The position numbers were made by a program, and so were the translations under genes. Shown here piece after piece: positions 12,801 through 25,300 of a stretch of DNA of 64,000 bases. Where the stretch lies: NCBI RefSeq assembly GCF_020283565.1, contig NC_060064.1, positions 29,222,337 through 29,286,336 on the forward strand, written 5' to 3'. Source of the DNA: Trifolium pratense (taxonomy: Eukaryota; Streptophyta; Magnoliopsida; Fabales; Fabaceae). Every line of letters starts with the position of its first letter. Position 1 is the stretch's first letter. Below the pieces are notes generated by a model. That model worked only from the letters and a program-made list of their open reading frames with translations. It made no database searches and was not told the DNA's origin.

Positions 12801-14696
12801 AACCAATATTAGATTTCTGAATAATAACAGAAGCCATGAAAAGTAAAAGAAATTAGTCAATGATGCGATATTCTTGTCACAGAAAGTTGCAATAGGTGTT
12901 GTTAGAAGAAATAAGACAGTGGAGAAACTTGAAGCAATAAGATCTTTTTTCGCTAATACTAGCTATCTAACAGAAATTCATCTTTATTTCACAAAAATAA
13001 ACACCATAAATATAAGGGTAAAAAAGAAGTTTAAAGTGTATTCTGAAATGCAACATCTCCGCAGCCTAGACTAATGTCGGACAAAGCATTACCAACCTAC
13101 GAAGCACTGACAAAGACACGGACACGACACTCGTAATTTGAGAAAATGAAATAAGTGAATGGAGTCACATATGTTGGTGTCGGACACAAACACATGTAGG
13201 ACACCAAACAGGACACGCCTTCCATGTGAAGTGTCGGTGCTAGTGCTACCCAGCCAAAAAAATAAATATTAAAACCATAAATCATAACATCTTACATTTA
13301 TTCATGCAACAAGTCTTGATCATCTTGCAAACAGATGGATATACAGAAGGAGGAAGTGCGAGATAAAATAGCCTCCGAGATGAACCCTCTTTACTATTTT
13401 TCAAATATTCATGCTCTGAAATCTCTTTATCCAACAAGCGAAAGCCATCTTCAGAATCATAAGGGCCACTTACATATTTAATCTATAAGGAAGGGAAAGG
13501 GAGACAGAATGATTACTTTGCCCAAATCAGAATTTACAAAACATCATACAAATAGAACATCGATAAATGGTGATAGAAAGCCGGAGCTAACCAATTGTAA
13601 AAACTTCTCTACATCATCTAACTGTTTAGGGGAAGCGCCTTTCTCTGGAACAAGATAGCTGCATATCAAACCATAAGTGTTAGGATCACAAACAGTTCAA
13701 ACATGCATTTACATGAACTGATAATTTTAGCAAAAAGCATATTATCGAACAATTTTGTGAAGTTCACAAAACATAGTTGTCTCGCTATAATAAGATCAAG
13801 ATCCATATACTATGATTCATAAACTATTTATGGAGTTCATAGAACACGATTGAAATTGTAAACACTTATTTAAATATAATTAAAATCAATAGTTATGGAG
13901 TAGCAAGATGCAATTAACATCATGACATTTTTATAATACTTATTTCAGAAATCTTAGGAAAAAGAATACAGGTTTATTTTGTTTTTTCATGAAATATTCT
14001 TCCCACCTGCGCAATTTGTTTCTCAATTCATCATCAGATATCTTTGACCTTGCATAGCCAAAAATATGAACTTCATTTGGTGGCAACAATTCCTGCAAAT
14101 CAAGATGCCTAATGTTAGTTCTTTAAGAGGAGCAAAAAACTATTAGAAGCTAATCTTCAACAACAAAATGAATCAAGAAAAAAAACCTAATTATAAATAA
14201 AAAAATTCAACAACTATTATATATTAATAGAATTAAAAAAATAGCCAACTAATTCTTTTTCAGAATCACAACATTCTCAGATACATTCTGTTAAGGACCT
14301 TTGGTTAATCCAACATTAAAAATTAATATATACTACAACAGTTCAATATTTTTTTATCTTAACCCTCCAGTTTCAAGGGGAAGGGACCCTGGTAATCCGA
14401 AATTCAGCAGAAGGTAAGTAAAGTCTAGCCAAGGGTTATTCCAGCTTCAAACTCGGATTCCCCTGAAGGCCTGAACAATTCAACCTCAACTAAAGATCAA
14501 TAATCACTTGAGTCCAACCAGTTACCTGTTTATATAGGTGGAAAAGTGCAGGAAATGTCTTCTTCTTAGCAAGATCACCGGAAGCACCAAGCACAACAAT
14601 CGAAAGTGTGCCAGTTTCAAGCACCTCTCTTGGTGCTAAAGGAGAATCACTTTCAAAACTAGATCTTCTTTCAATATGCCATTCATTTGTTCCCAT
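9893..14696 (-). CDS. G6PDH: glucose-6-phosphate 1-dehydrogenase, cytosolic isoform
   Basis: Oxidises glucose-6-phosphate to 6-phosphogluconolactone with NADP+, the first and NADPH-yielding step of the oxidative pentose phosphate pathway. Fifteen coding exons (minus strand) join in frame: 14696-14526, 14092-14007, 13658-13592, 13482-13296, 12784-12627, 12542-12474, 12281-12223, 12037-12001, 11868-11797, 11540-11393, 11030-10935, 10621-10551, 10422-10307, 10196-10151, 10060-9893. They total 1551 bp, 516 aa, the normal length for the plant cytosolic form. All introns are GT-AG. Visible motifs are the coenzyme site [10 protein letters not shown] from residue 38, EKPFG at 182-186 and the active-site RIDHYLGKE at 210-218. 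The C-terminus is [14 protein letters not shown]. No transit peptide precedes the catalytic domain, which argues for the cytosol. A probable 5'UTR intron runs from 15209 to just before the ATG. Introns carry two MITE-like repeats and a SINE. Confidence 0.97.
11107..11287. repeat. MITE-like repeat rich in GACACTG motifs (G6PDH intron)
   Basis: The ends CTATGTAGCACCGACAC and (inverted) CTATGAAGCAATGATACA are similar. The interior holds GTGTCGACA and GACACGACACTG motifs in both orientations. Related copies occur at about 13085-13260 and 25005-25440. Confidence 0.5.
13085..13260. repeat. second GACACTG-rich MITE-like repeat (G6PDH intron 4)
   Basis: The left end CTACGAAGCACTGACA and the right part AGTGTCGGTGCTAGTG are in inverted relation, with GACACGGACACGACACT between. 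Same family as the copy at 11107-11287. Confidence 0.45.
14345..14495 (-). mobile_element. SINE in G6PDH intron 1 (minus orientation)
   Basis: Read on the minus strand it contains GGAATCCGAGTTTGAAGCTGG (box B-like), then GGATTACCAGGGTCCCTTCC and GGAGGGTTAAGAT followed by a run of A. The 5'-truncated copy at 27735-27852 shares the 3' half. The target duplication is weak here (TCAATA). Confidence 0.55.
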
Positions 14697-15209
14697 CTTC
14701 TAGCACTAGAACTAGAATTAGTCTTCAATATATTGCTGATGTGATCTATTTACTATCTAGTAATCAAATGAAACATATGAAGAGATAAATAAGTAACTAT
14801 CCTAACTAAAAACAAAATAGGATCATGATAATATAATAGCTTAAAAATGAAGCACAAGAATATGGAATCAAACAAACTATCATAATTCCTACATTAACAC
14901 ATAAAAGTTAAAACAAAACCATAAAAAAATTACCCTTTTGGCATGAAGTACTAAATTCAATTATAAATTTACAATCCAAAGAAAAACAAAACACCCCTTT
15001 TAATTAAATCATGTTTCAAAATTGACCCAGAAGAAAAAAACTGAAATTTTTCAGATTAAAAAACTAAAAAAAGAATCTTTCACAATTTTGGCAAAAATAC
15101 ATACAATAATAAAAGATCAAAGAGGAAAAGATTGTTATACATGGAAAAGTGTGATCATGCAAATAAAGAAGAAGATGAAGAAGTAGCTGAAACAATAGTA
15201 GTTATGTAC

Positions 15210-15350
15210 CTGGGTTGTGTGTTGTTGCAGAGGTAGTTTTGGGAGTAAAAGAGTTAGTTTTAAGAATGAGAAAAGTGGGTAGCGACAGCTTTGTTGATTC
15301 ACCAACTCCCTTTTCTTCTTAGTCAATTGCTGTCGTTTGTCAGTGACCCA
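15210..15350 (-). other. probable 5'UTR exon of the G6PDH gene
   Basis: On the minus strand a consensus donor CCCAG followed by GTACAT lies at 15210/15209. A matching acceptor region ends just before the ATG (CTAG at about 14700). The exon is rich in CAACAAC and CT motifs, as plant leaders often are. Its transcription start is not defined. Confidence 0.5.
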
Positions 15351-16774
15351 ATTCCTGACGTATTTGTGTTCTCACCCAGCCATTTTGCAAAAACAACATT
15401 TTATTGACTCTTAAATTTGTATATGTACAATTCTAATATTCTATATGTTTTTCTATTTTATTCTCTTTCTCTTATGTCTTATGTCCTTTTTTGTCACATT
15501 TTAACCTTTCCCTTTCTTCATGTTTAGAAAAATGTTAAACTTTGGTAGTTTGGTTTATAGTTTTCCTTTTATTTTTGTTTTCCTTACTCATATCTTACTA
15601 ATTTGAAGTTTGTTCCAATCTAGTCTTTAATATAAGAAGAAAAAAAAAATCACATTCTAAGTTTCATCGGTGTATTTTATCTATATTATAGAATAAATAC
15701 ATCAATTATTCAATCAAATTTAAAATTATATATTTTTTTATTTTTTATAATAGAGGATAGAGGGAATATTTCACATAAGGATTTAAATGAATACGGAGGA
15801 TTCATTTGAATTGAAGTTTTTTTTTTTTTGTCTTGCTTGAGCGGCTCTTTACGTTAGAGATTGAGAAAGATCTCAAAAAAAAGAAGAAAAAAAAAACTAG
15901 GAAAAGAGAGAGAAAGGTGTGTGTGTAAAGGAGTTTGACAACCATGTGTGTTTTTTTTGCTATAGGGGCAGTATTAAAATTTTATATGGAATTTCATTTT
16001 TAATATATTGTATGGACATCTTTATTTTTATATTTATATATCTTACTTGAAAATATAGCATTTCAAATTTGTCTTTAAGATTTTAAATTTATTGGAAGTT
16101 TTTTTTTCCAAGTAGTTTAATAGCTAGAATTTCACTTTTTAGTGTGAGTAGAGAGTATTGGGGTTCGAACCCCGACCTCTACATATTACATGCAATATCC
16201 CTAGTAAACTATACTCACAGGAATTGAAAATATTGAGCTTAAAAATATGTCAATTGACTTATACTTTCCTGACATTATACTATGCTAGACTTTATTTGTT
16301 TTTACTTGTGACAAAAATACCATAGTTCAATCAATTATTTAGTGAAAAACATTTGAAAGCCATTTAAATTAATAAACATAAATTTGGTGAAAATTATTGA
16401 CTTGACCAATTAAAATGAATGAAAGCCACCGGTCACAGCAGCTGTAGTAAGACTAGCTAGCTGATTCATGGCGTTTCACCAAACACCATTATTTAACATC
16501 AAAGTCGTCATTTGCACCCATGCATGCACTATGTTTTTTCTTTTTTAATTAGAAAAACATGTTATGTTGATTCTTGGATCTCACAAAAACTATTCTGGAA
16601 TTTTTATTTATATACAAGAGTATAAAATAATATATAATAACATGGTAAGGAATTTGATCTCTTAAACAAATAGTTATGGGTTTCATCCTTTACTTTTACT
16701 ATGATAAAAAAATCGAGAAGATTAGTTATCGTTAAATGACGATGAAACTTGTGCTAAAAACACAAAAAAAAATG

Positions 16775-16866
<92 letters not shown>

Positions 16867-17466
16867 TTCCACTTTCAATCTTCTAATCACATTTGATAAA
16901 ATATTATATATGATAGGAAAAAAACACGAGCCGCCTCCATAAGCTTATTTATAATTTGCTCGTTGTCTTTGTGCACATTAAAATAAGGAAGAGCACAAAA
17001 GATCATTGTCAATTATTCATCCAAGGAAAATTGTTTAATGAATACATCCTTGTCTACTACAGTGAGAACTTTGAAAATACTCTTTTTTATTATGCATATA
17101 AGTTTACTGAATTATTTATAATAGAGATGTGCTGGCAAAACATTATTTAACATAGACTCTTTTATTGATTGAAGTTCAAATAGATTTCACTAAGTTTAGT
17201 CTAATGATGAGAAATTTGAATAATATATGCTAGTGGTCTTGGGTTTGATCCTTAATTCCATTATAAACCAAATAAAAAAAATGAGCTGTTAAAAACTACT
17301 ACCTCCAACTAATAATGAATTGTGAAGATGTTGTCCTCGTAAATTTAGTTCAATTCATAGGTACACCACAATATATATGTAGGAATCGATATTCGAACCT
17401 TGAACACTCCAGTTATTTATCTTTATGGTGATATTTTCTAACACTAGACTATTTGACAGAAAAAAA
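15351..17466. other. intergenic DNA between G6PDH and a TIR element
   Basis: No gene is seen. The stretch holds AT-rich DNA, a GGGGTTCGAACCCC SINE-like scrap near 16160, and the (TA)n tract listed separately. Confidence 0.5.
16778..16862. repeat. (TA)n microsatellite, 85 bp
   Basis: Uninterrupted alternating TA over about 42 units. A second AT tract lies at 17722-17755. Such tracts are hypervariable and can extrude as cruciforms. Confidence 0.97.
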
Positions 17467-17718
17467 AGGCTTAAATATCACATTGGTCCCTGTATGTTTT
17501 CGCTTTTTTTGTTTTAGTCCCTGTATTGTTATTTTGTTTAAAAAAGTCCCCGCATGTGCAAATCATGTTGGTTTTCGTCCCTCCCGTCAACTGATGTCTC
17601 AAAAACGCTGACATGACTAACGGCTTGACATGTGACAACTATGATGTGGCAAATGAAGGACCAAAAACAAAAACAAAACAAAAAAAAACAATTTTTCTCT
17701 TAAAAGAAACGCAGGAAA

Positions 17719-17758
<40 letters not shown>

Positions 17759-18570
17759 CGTTTTTTTAAAAAACTATGTAATGGGAGACTCGAAAATATC
17801 ATGCTTGTTATTTAAAAAAAACATGCAAAAAAGACATGCCTTATGTTATGGTTAGTTTGTTAATAAAATATATTTGTTGCTAAAAAAAAATTCAAGGATA
17901 TTATTGGTATTATGAAAAGTCCACACTAAATTTTTTTGTATCCTCTTTTTATATAGGTATAGATATATTTGAAACTCTAAACTATAGGGAATAAGTAAAG
18001 CAAAAAAGAAATTTTGTTTTTTTTTTGTTAATTAAAAAAAAAAGAAGTAAAAAACGTGAAACTCCTAACGGGTCAGATAGGCGTGTTCCACGTCTGTCTG
18101 TGTCTATCTTATGTCCAAAATAAAATACATTATGTTATGGTGAGCTTGTTAATAAAGGTTAAAAAAATTTTGTTGCTAAAACAAAAGATGTATCTTATGT
18201 TAGGTGAATTTGTTAATAAAAGATTTTTATTGCTAAAAAAATAGGGGTATTGTTGTTATTATGAAAAGTCGACACCAAAAATATTTGCATCCTCTTTATA
18301 TATAGCATAGATATATGGATTTTAAATTTTCTGTTTTTTTTTTAAAGAAAAAAAATTAGTTTTTTTTGTTTTGGTTTTGGTCCTTCATTAATCTAAAAAT
18401 TTTGGTTTTGATCCTTCATTTGCCACATCATAATTGCCACATGTCAAGCCATTAACCACGTCATCGTTTTTTGGAAGGAAATTGATGGGATGGACGAAAA
18501 CCAACATGATTTGCACATGCAGAGACTTTTTTAAACAAAAAAAACAATACAATGACTAAAACAAAAAATG
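17467..18570. mobile_element. long-terminal-inverted-repeat element, non-coding
   Basis: The left arm (17467-17710) reads GGCTTAAATATCACATTGGT, then TTAGTCCCTGTA, CATGTTGGTTTTCGTCC and GATGTGGCAAATGAAGGACC. The same motifs recur inverted at about 18345-18570 in the opposite order. The interior contains a direct duplication of about 300-350 bp (ATGTTATGGT...TTTGTTAATAAA and GAAAAGTC...CATCCTCTTT occur in both 17830-17970 and 18120-18310) and an AT tract. The outermost part of the right arm is missing. Long arms suggest a Mutator-like non-autonomous element; no target duplication can be set because the right end is eroded. Confidence 0.6.
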
Positions 18571-18774
18571 TTGTCAATAAAGAAAAATTTGTTTCATGCT
18601 AAATAGTGCCACACGAAAATGGTTAAAGAAACAAAAGTGATAATAATATATTCTTAAGAGAAGTGCATTCAATGCCTATGTTTTAAATAGCCTTTTAAAA
18701 ATGAATCTTTTCTAATTTTGATTTTGTTTCTAATTTTGTTTCGTTAACCATTATCTCGGAGCCGCGTTTAACGC

Positions 18775-18904
18775 AACCCTTTAATTAAAGAATATTTAAT
18801 GATGTCAAATAACACTAACATCAAGAAGATTTCATATTCAACCCTTTAATTAAAGAATATGTATTGATGTCAAATAACACTAACATCAAGAAGATTTCAT
18901 ATTC
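18775..18904. repeat. two tandem copies of a 65-bp sequence
   Basis: Copy 1 18775-18839 and copy 2 18840-18904 start AACCCTTTAATTAAAGAATAT and differ only at a few bases. It is a simple local duplication with no coding sense. Confidence 0.9.
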
Positions 18905-19308
18905 AAATACAAATTCAATACAACTAAAAACAAAAAGAATGAATCTACGAAATACGAACAAACTCACATCATAGAAGATAGCACCCAAGTTAATAATAGT
19001 TTTCTTTGATTTTTGGTTATAAACCTATCCCATGAAAATGGTATAGATTGATCATCATTTCTCTATTACTATGAATAGAAACCTCAAGGCATTGCAAAAG
19101 TCATATACAAAGGGAACGTCTACAATGGACTCGCTGTTAGGAAACCAGATTCACAGCATAGTTAACACTTAACAGTATATATGGCTATCCTACAAAAATC
19201 TACCATAGATCTATGGAGCAATGTCCCCCGGCAGCATTATCAATTTACTAGAATGTTTACAATCAACAATTCAGGAGACAGAACAAGAATTCAGGTTCAT
19301 GCATGGTT

Positions 19309-22300
19309 TCAAGTCCTCTTGATCTTTGAAAATGTTCCTGTTTCAGAGAAGTAGGTGCTTTGAGTTCCACTACCAAGTTGATGTGCATGAGCCTGTGGAT
19401 TTGTCAGCTCAATTCCCTGAAAAAAGATAAATAAATAATTGAACAAAATTTCAGGATGATAATAACAGCATGACTAATGCTAAAAGAATTTTCAGATCAA
19501 ACCCAAAATATTCAATCATAAATATCAGATAAGTTATTGATATTAATTAATAATCTCTATTCCTAAACTTTGGTAGGTTAAGGTATTTGTACATATAGAT
19601 TAAAAAATCATTTAATCGATGTGTATTATAACAAAATACCCTTATTCTAATCATTAAATACTTTACAAATTCACATAATTATCTAATATACTCTCAATAC
19701 TCAATATCATGGATGGGGGTATAGTTGTAAGAAAAATATCATTTATATCTTGTGTTTCTAAAATATCCAATGTTTTGAAACAAAATTAAAATATTTAATG
19801 GAGGGAGGTGGAAAGAGGGGACACATGGAATTTGGTTGAAGGAGAGAGAAATAAATCTTCTCAAAGCACAAATGGACAAAACAAAACATTTTAGCCAAAG
19901 CCTAACATGATGCAAGGAGACATTCTTGGTAAAGCTAGAACCTAAATTTAGGAAAACATGCTCATCATGTCCCTCTCAGTGGTCCCTAATCTGATAGGGT
20001 TCAAGTAGGTACCAAATAGAGAAAGACAAGAATAGATAAGAGTGATGATCTTTATTGAGAAATTCCCAAAGGAACAATGTGATTCAAAGGAAGAACAATA
20101 CACAAGGAATTCAAGAGTCCCCTGAAACCTCTCCTAGTTCAGTACATGCAACAATGACAAAACTCCATGCTTCACTACTTCCTTCTTATTCCTATTTTCA
20201 TGATAACTGCTGGTTAGTTTTTGTTTTTTGTTTTTAAAACAGCCAATGTTAGTATTATGTGGGGAGTGAGGATCGAACCCTCAACCTCCTTATCACTCCA
20301 CCTTTTAACTCTTCCACCAACCTTATATCCTCCCTCTGACAACTGCTGTTAGTTACAAATGCCAGCTCATCACTAGTCAGTTACATTCCCCTTCCCATTG
20401 TTCCTTCTATTCTTTCTTCCTAACATAGACCTTAACTAAAGATTTCCTATCATATTCTTTTCCCCTTCAAATCATTTGGATGGCCTCGCAAATTTGCAAC
20501 TCATAAGAACAGATTTACCACCTGTCTAAGTATATCCTATTCAGTTAAATACGCTAACTAGATCACAGCCTAAAGACTACAGTTTAATAAGTGACAAGAC
20601 CAGGGTTTTTTACCAAATATCTACCTGAATTACTGACTCAAGGGAAAGGAGAAAAGGTTACCGACACTCTACAAAAGCAGAAGGGGGATATATCATATAC
20701 GTGAGGAGATAGCAGGGCAGTGGTAAATAAGGGTTCAGTTGAGAAGTGGGATTTGGGAGGAAGCTAGCACTAATCCCCTCAAAGAACCAGCAGTCACTGT
20801 GATTTCATATTTTCAGCTTTTGTAGTTTATGGGTTAATCCCCAGGTTTAGACTGTATCAGGGTGGTTTTCTATCAATTAGCGTTGAAGTATTGCGGCCGT
20901 GCATTCTTCATAGAAGCCCGATGCAAATGTACAGAAGAGATTCAAATACAGTTGTCGCATACTCCCGAAGCACAACAACAAGGTGGTTGAATGGAGGAAA
21001 TGATTGGAGAGAGTGTTTGAATGAGATAAGACTTGGGATGGATAGTCGAGATTTACGGCCTTTCTAAATGAAAGGAACACCTAAGGAGAAGAAGCCACTG
21101 CCAGAATGTGAAATTGTACAGAGAATGAGAGCAAAGATGAAGGTACAATTGTATGAAGGGTGTTTATGAAGTAGAGACTGACACCACCGTTACTCAGGAG
21201 ACAAATACTTTGCAATCCAGCACCTGACAAGTGACAAGCTAGAGTTTACTAATAGGAATCTCTGTAGAAAGTCAGAAGACAGACCGAAAGTGATTTTGAT
21301 ACATAGAATTGTAAACTCATACAATTGTATGAGTTAACTTGAGAGTTTGACAATAGTAGCTCTATTCTCAAGTCACAGAGTGATGATCCATCAAAAAATA
21401 AATGGGTTCTGAAAGGACTCAATGGAGGTGAGTCAATGAGCAATGTGTGATTCTAAACCACTTTAACTAGCGCGTCACGTGCCCAACATGCTCCTAGATA
21501 GATAAAAATTACATGTGTTGGTAGGCATCCTTTCGGTGAACATTATCGTGCCATTGATACAATGACTTGAGGGCCTGAGAAACTAGTGCTGTTATTTGTC
21601 CCAAAAGATGGTGGGGATTGATGTCCACCATTTTAAAGGCACGGGTATAGCAACTGTTATGCATGATATTGCGGTATTATTCAGGAATTCAGCATCACCT
21701 CAATATCTGCCTGAACACTACAAAGCTGTAGTACAAATCTACCACAATAGCAGTAAGGAAATGATCCACATATTAATGTCCCTAATTTTGCTTGTCATAC
21801 TTCACAATGCAACTATTAACAGTTTCCCATAACCATTTTCACGCAAAATAAAAAAATCCAACACTAGCTATGTAGTTAAAGATCAGGAGAAATTCTGCAG
21901 AAGCAATAACAAGTGAAACTAACCTGCACTGGTGTAAATGCAAGACTTGAAGTTAAACCAGATGTAGCACCACTGCTACCATAGTTCTTTTCCTTAAATC
22001 TGAAAAATGAAAATAGTCGATCAGAATTATCATTGTTTTTAGAATTAATTGCAAGACTTGGTGTTGCAAGATTCTGGAACTCAGATTTTTAAAATAGTTA
22101 ATCTGTCAAATGATGATAACCGAGACAGGAATGATGATTCAAAAATTTGCAACACAATCAAATAACCAAGACTTAATAGAATATGTAGAACTAAAAGCAG
22201 TAAGAAAGGACTCACTTCTTCGAAACTTTTACACCAAGTTTACTTTGACCAGCTGACACACGAAGCTTGCCACTCCCAGCCTGACCAAGCATTCCATAAC

Positions 22301-25300
22301 CCTCACCCAGACCATCCCCTACAACACAACATAAAAATATAAGTAAATGACATTAGTACAAATTAAGCATATTAGTTGTATAAATTTAGAAGGGAAGTTT
22401 GGTTCTAATCCAGGTCACACTTGAAGACAAGTCAAGTGTGACCTGGGCTATTGGAATTGCAATCCCAAAATCATTATTTTCACACTTTGCAGGACATTTC
22501 TCTAATTTACACCTTACTTTTTACAGTTTGTTGTTTGTATTTACAAGCCACCCTAAAAGTTAGCTGAAATTTATATTCTTCCTGTTTGTAACTGTTAGAA
22601 ATAATATAAAACCATTGATATGGCTCTATCCTAACAGCTTAAGCTTTTGGGATAATCGGTTATTTGACAGAAACATTTGTAGAATTATCAGAATTTCTTT
22701 AAACTCTGTTAAGTTTCATACATACAATGTACTTGCGGTGTCAATTATTAATCTATATAGTATAATAGGAGTAATAGTTAATACTTATTAGGAATCAAAT
22801 CAGAATTATGCTCATATGATCCAGCATTGTCAGTGACTAACATGATGTTTTCTATCAAAATCAAAATATAACAAATACTCAAAGACACATCACTGATATT
22901 CCTCTTTTCTCCTCCAATCTAGTCCTTAATTCCTTAATTTCAATACAGAAACATATAAATGTGTGCATCTAAATAGAAATTTAAAATGCAAAGCATTCAC
23001 TTCAAATGTGACTCAGATCAGGACAAGGGAAATCTAGTCAAATTACCTAAAGAGCTCTCTTCAGGAATTCCAAACTGCATCCTATTTGCTAACTTCCTCA
23101 TGTCTGTTATTGCATACCTGGCATAAGAATCAACAAATCAAGAATTAGAAAGAAAAAAAAAGGTAATATACCCTGCAGGTCTGCATAAGAATCAATAAAT
23201 CAAGAATTACAAAAATCTATGCTAACCTCTCCTTCATCTTCCTAAGCCTTCGACCACCTCTCTTCTTCTTAGGTTCAGAATCAGGCACTGGAAGTGGTTT
23301 CGGTTGCTTAGCTGGAGGGGGCTCTTGCCACTTCTCAATTTTTTTGTGGATCTCATCCTTGAGAGATCGTCCAGTTTTCCCAGATGGATCCCCACGTATT
23401 GAGTCTACTCGTGCCGCAAGTGTAGCCTTTGCAGCCAGGAGTCGGCATGCTCGTGGCCTAAAATTAGGAGGAGTAGTCTGAAATATTTCTGTTTGCTCAA
23501 TGTAACCGACATGAAATTGCGATGTTGCGGTGGAGAACCCCGCAAGATTTTTTTTCTTGGCTCCAAGAAGCTGAACATTACAAGCAGGCATCTTTGCAAG
23601 AGCTGATAGGCCACCAGCTGTTCCCATGAGTTTAGCTGCGACAGCACTGCCAACTATAGTAGAAACATTCGGTGCAATGTAACCCATTCTACTCTCTACA
23701 AAATCAAGAACCTTTTTCTTCGCTGAATCAAGATCAAGAGCTCGATCACAAGCCTCAATTGTCTTACTAAGGACTTCTTCCGGAAGTGGCTTGCCACTCG
23801 TAGTCGACGCTGTAACCGAGACAACCATGATAATAGCTGAGGGTAAAAGCCCTTCTAAATCAACAAGAGTTAGATCCATTTCATTTCCTATCTTCTTAAC
23901 AACACGTGCATAATCAATTGGGTGATGTACTAGTGACTCAAGCTCTGGAAATTTCAAGCGATACTTGTCACGGATAAAGTTGTGAATAATGACAATTTCA
24001 TTCTCAATGTCAACTGATAACGCATTGCACTCCACAATTAATTGGTATTCAGGATCATCTTCTAAATCTACTCCCTGAATTGAAACATCTGAACCCTTTT
24101 GAAGAGCTCCTTCCACTTTCTGCAATAAAGAATAACATTAGCCCTCAGTTACATGCTCAATTAAACACACATCTAAATAAATTAGAACCCTAATAACGTT
24201 TAAAAAACAAAAACTAAATGTGGAGCATTAAAAACAGAAACCAACAAACAAACAATGTCACAAACAGCAACTTGGGACATTAAATATCTTCAATTGATAG
24301 CTGGGGTGGATGAGTTAGGGAGTCGAGTGATTAGGAAGTCAGAAGTTTGATTCTCACTCTCAGCAAAACTAACAAACACTAACAATACTGATTCCTAACA
24401 TTAATCGTTTCAAAAAAAAAAAACCCTTCAGTTGCAACCAATGCAAAGCCTATTGTGTCTTTATTTTCAAATTATAGAAGCACCTAAACCAAATTTGCTC
24501 GAAAACAATAAACAGTTTTGTTGTTTGCCTCCCTGTTTCGGCATCTCAAAACTCATGCCAATTGATTCACAAGCATATCCTTAGTTGAATTGATTCTAAA
24601 TTCTACCACAATTGTGAAAGAATGCAACAAAACAACAATAAGTCTAATTTTAAATTGTGGTACGCAACCGCAGCTATAATTACATTGCAGCCTTACTCAC
24701 CTCATTCTACAACATGCAACAATGCACGTAATTTAAAAACAACTCGAAAGCAAACGATAATTGTGTCTTTGTTTTCAAATTCTACAAGCACTTAAATCTA
24801 ATTTATTTACAATCAAGAAATAGTTTTGTTGTTTTCCTCTCCGTTTCAGCATCTCAACATCTCAAAACTCATGCCAATTGGTTCACTAATTCACAAGAAT
24901 ACCCTTAGTTGAATTGATTCTAGATTCTACCACAATCAAAGAAAGAATAGAACAACAACAACAAGTCTAGTTTTAAATTGTGGTTCATAACTATAATTGC
25001 AGCCTATGAAGCACGGACGCTCCTCAGATTAAGTGTGTCCCAGTGTCGGCAGACACCGACACTTGCAATGACATTGAGGGCCCGTTTGGATTGACTTATT
25101 TTTGAGCTTATGTAAAACAGCTTATGCAAATAAATAAATATTTATGTATTATTATAAGTTTGTCAAGGTAGTTTATGATAAAATAACTTATAAAAATACA
25201 ATTTTCACTAGTGAGAACTTATAAAATAGCATAAAACCTAATTTATATTGCATAAGCTGTTTACAGAAGCTCAAAAATAAGCTAATCCAAACGGGCCCTG

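Noticed and set aside
16736..16942. ORF containing a long YIYIYI stretch
   Set aside because: It is simply the (TA)n microsatellite in translation.
21596..21832. 78-codon plus-strand ORF inside the last PRP31 intron
   Set aside because: No recognisable domain, no promoter and antisense to the gene; it may be part of an unknown old insertion.
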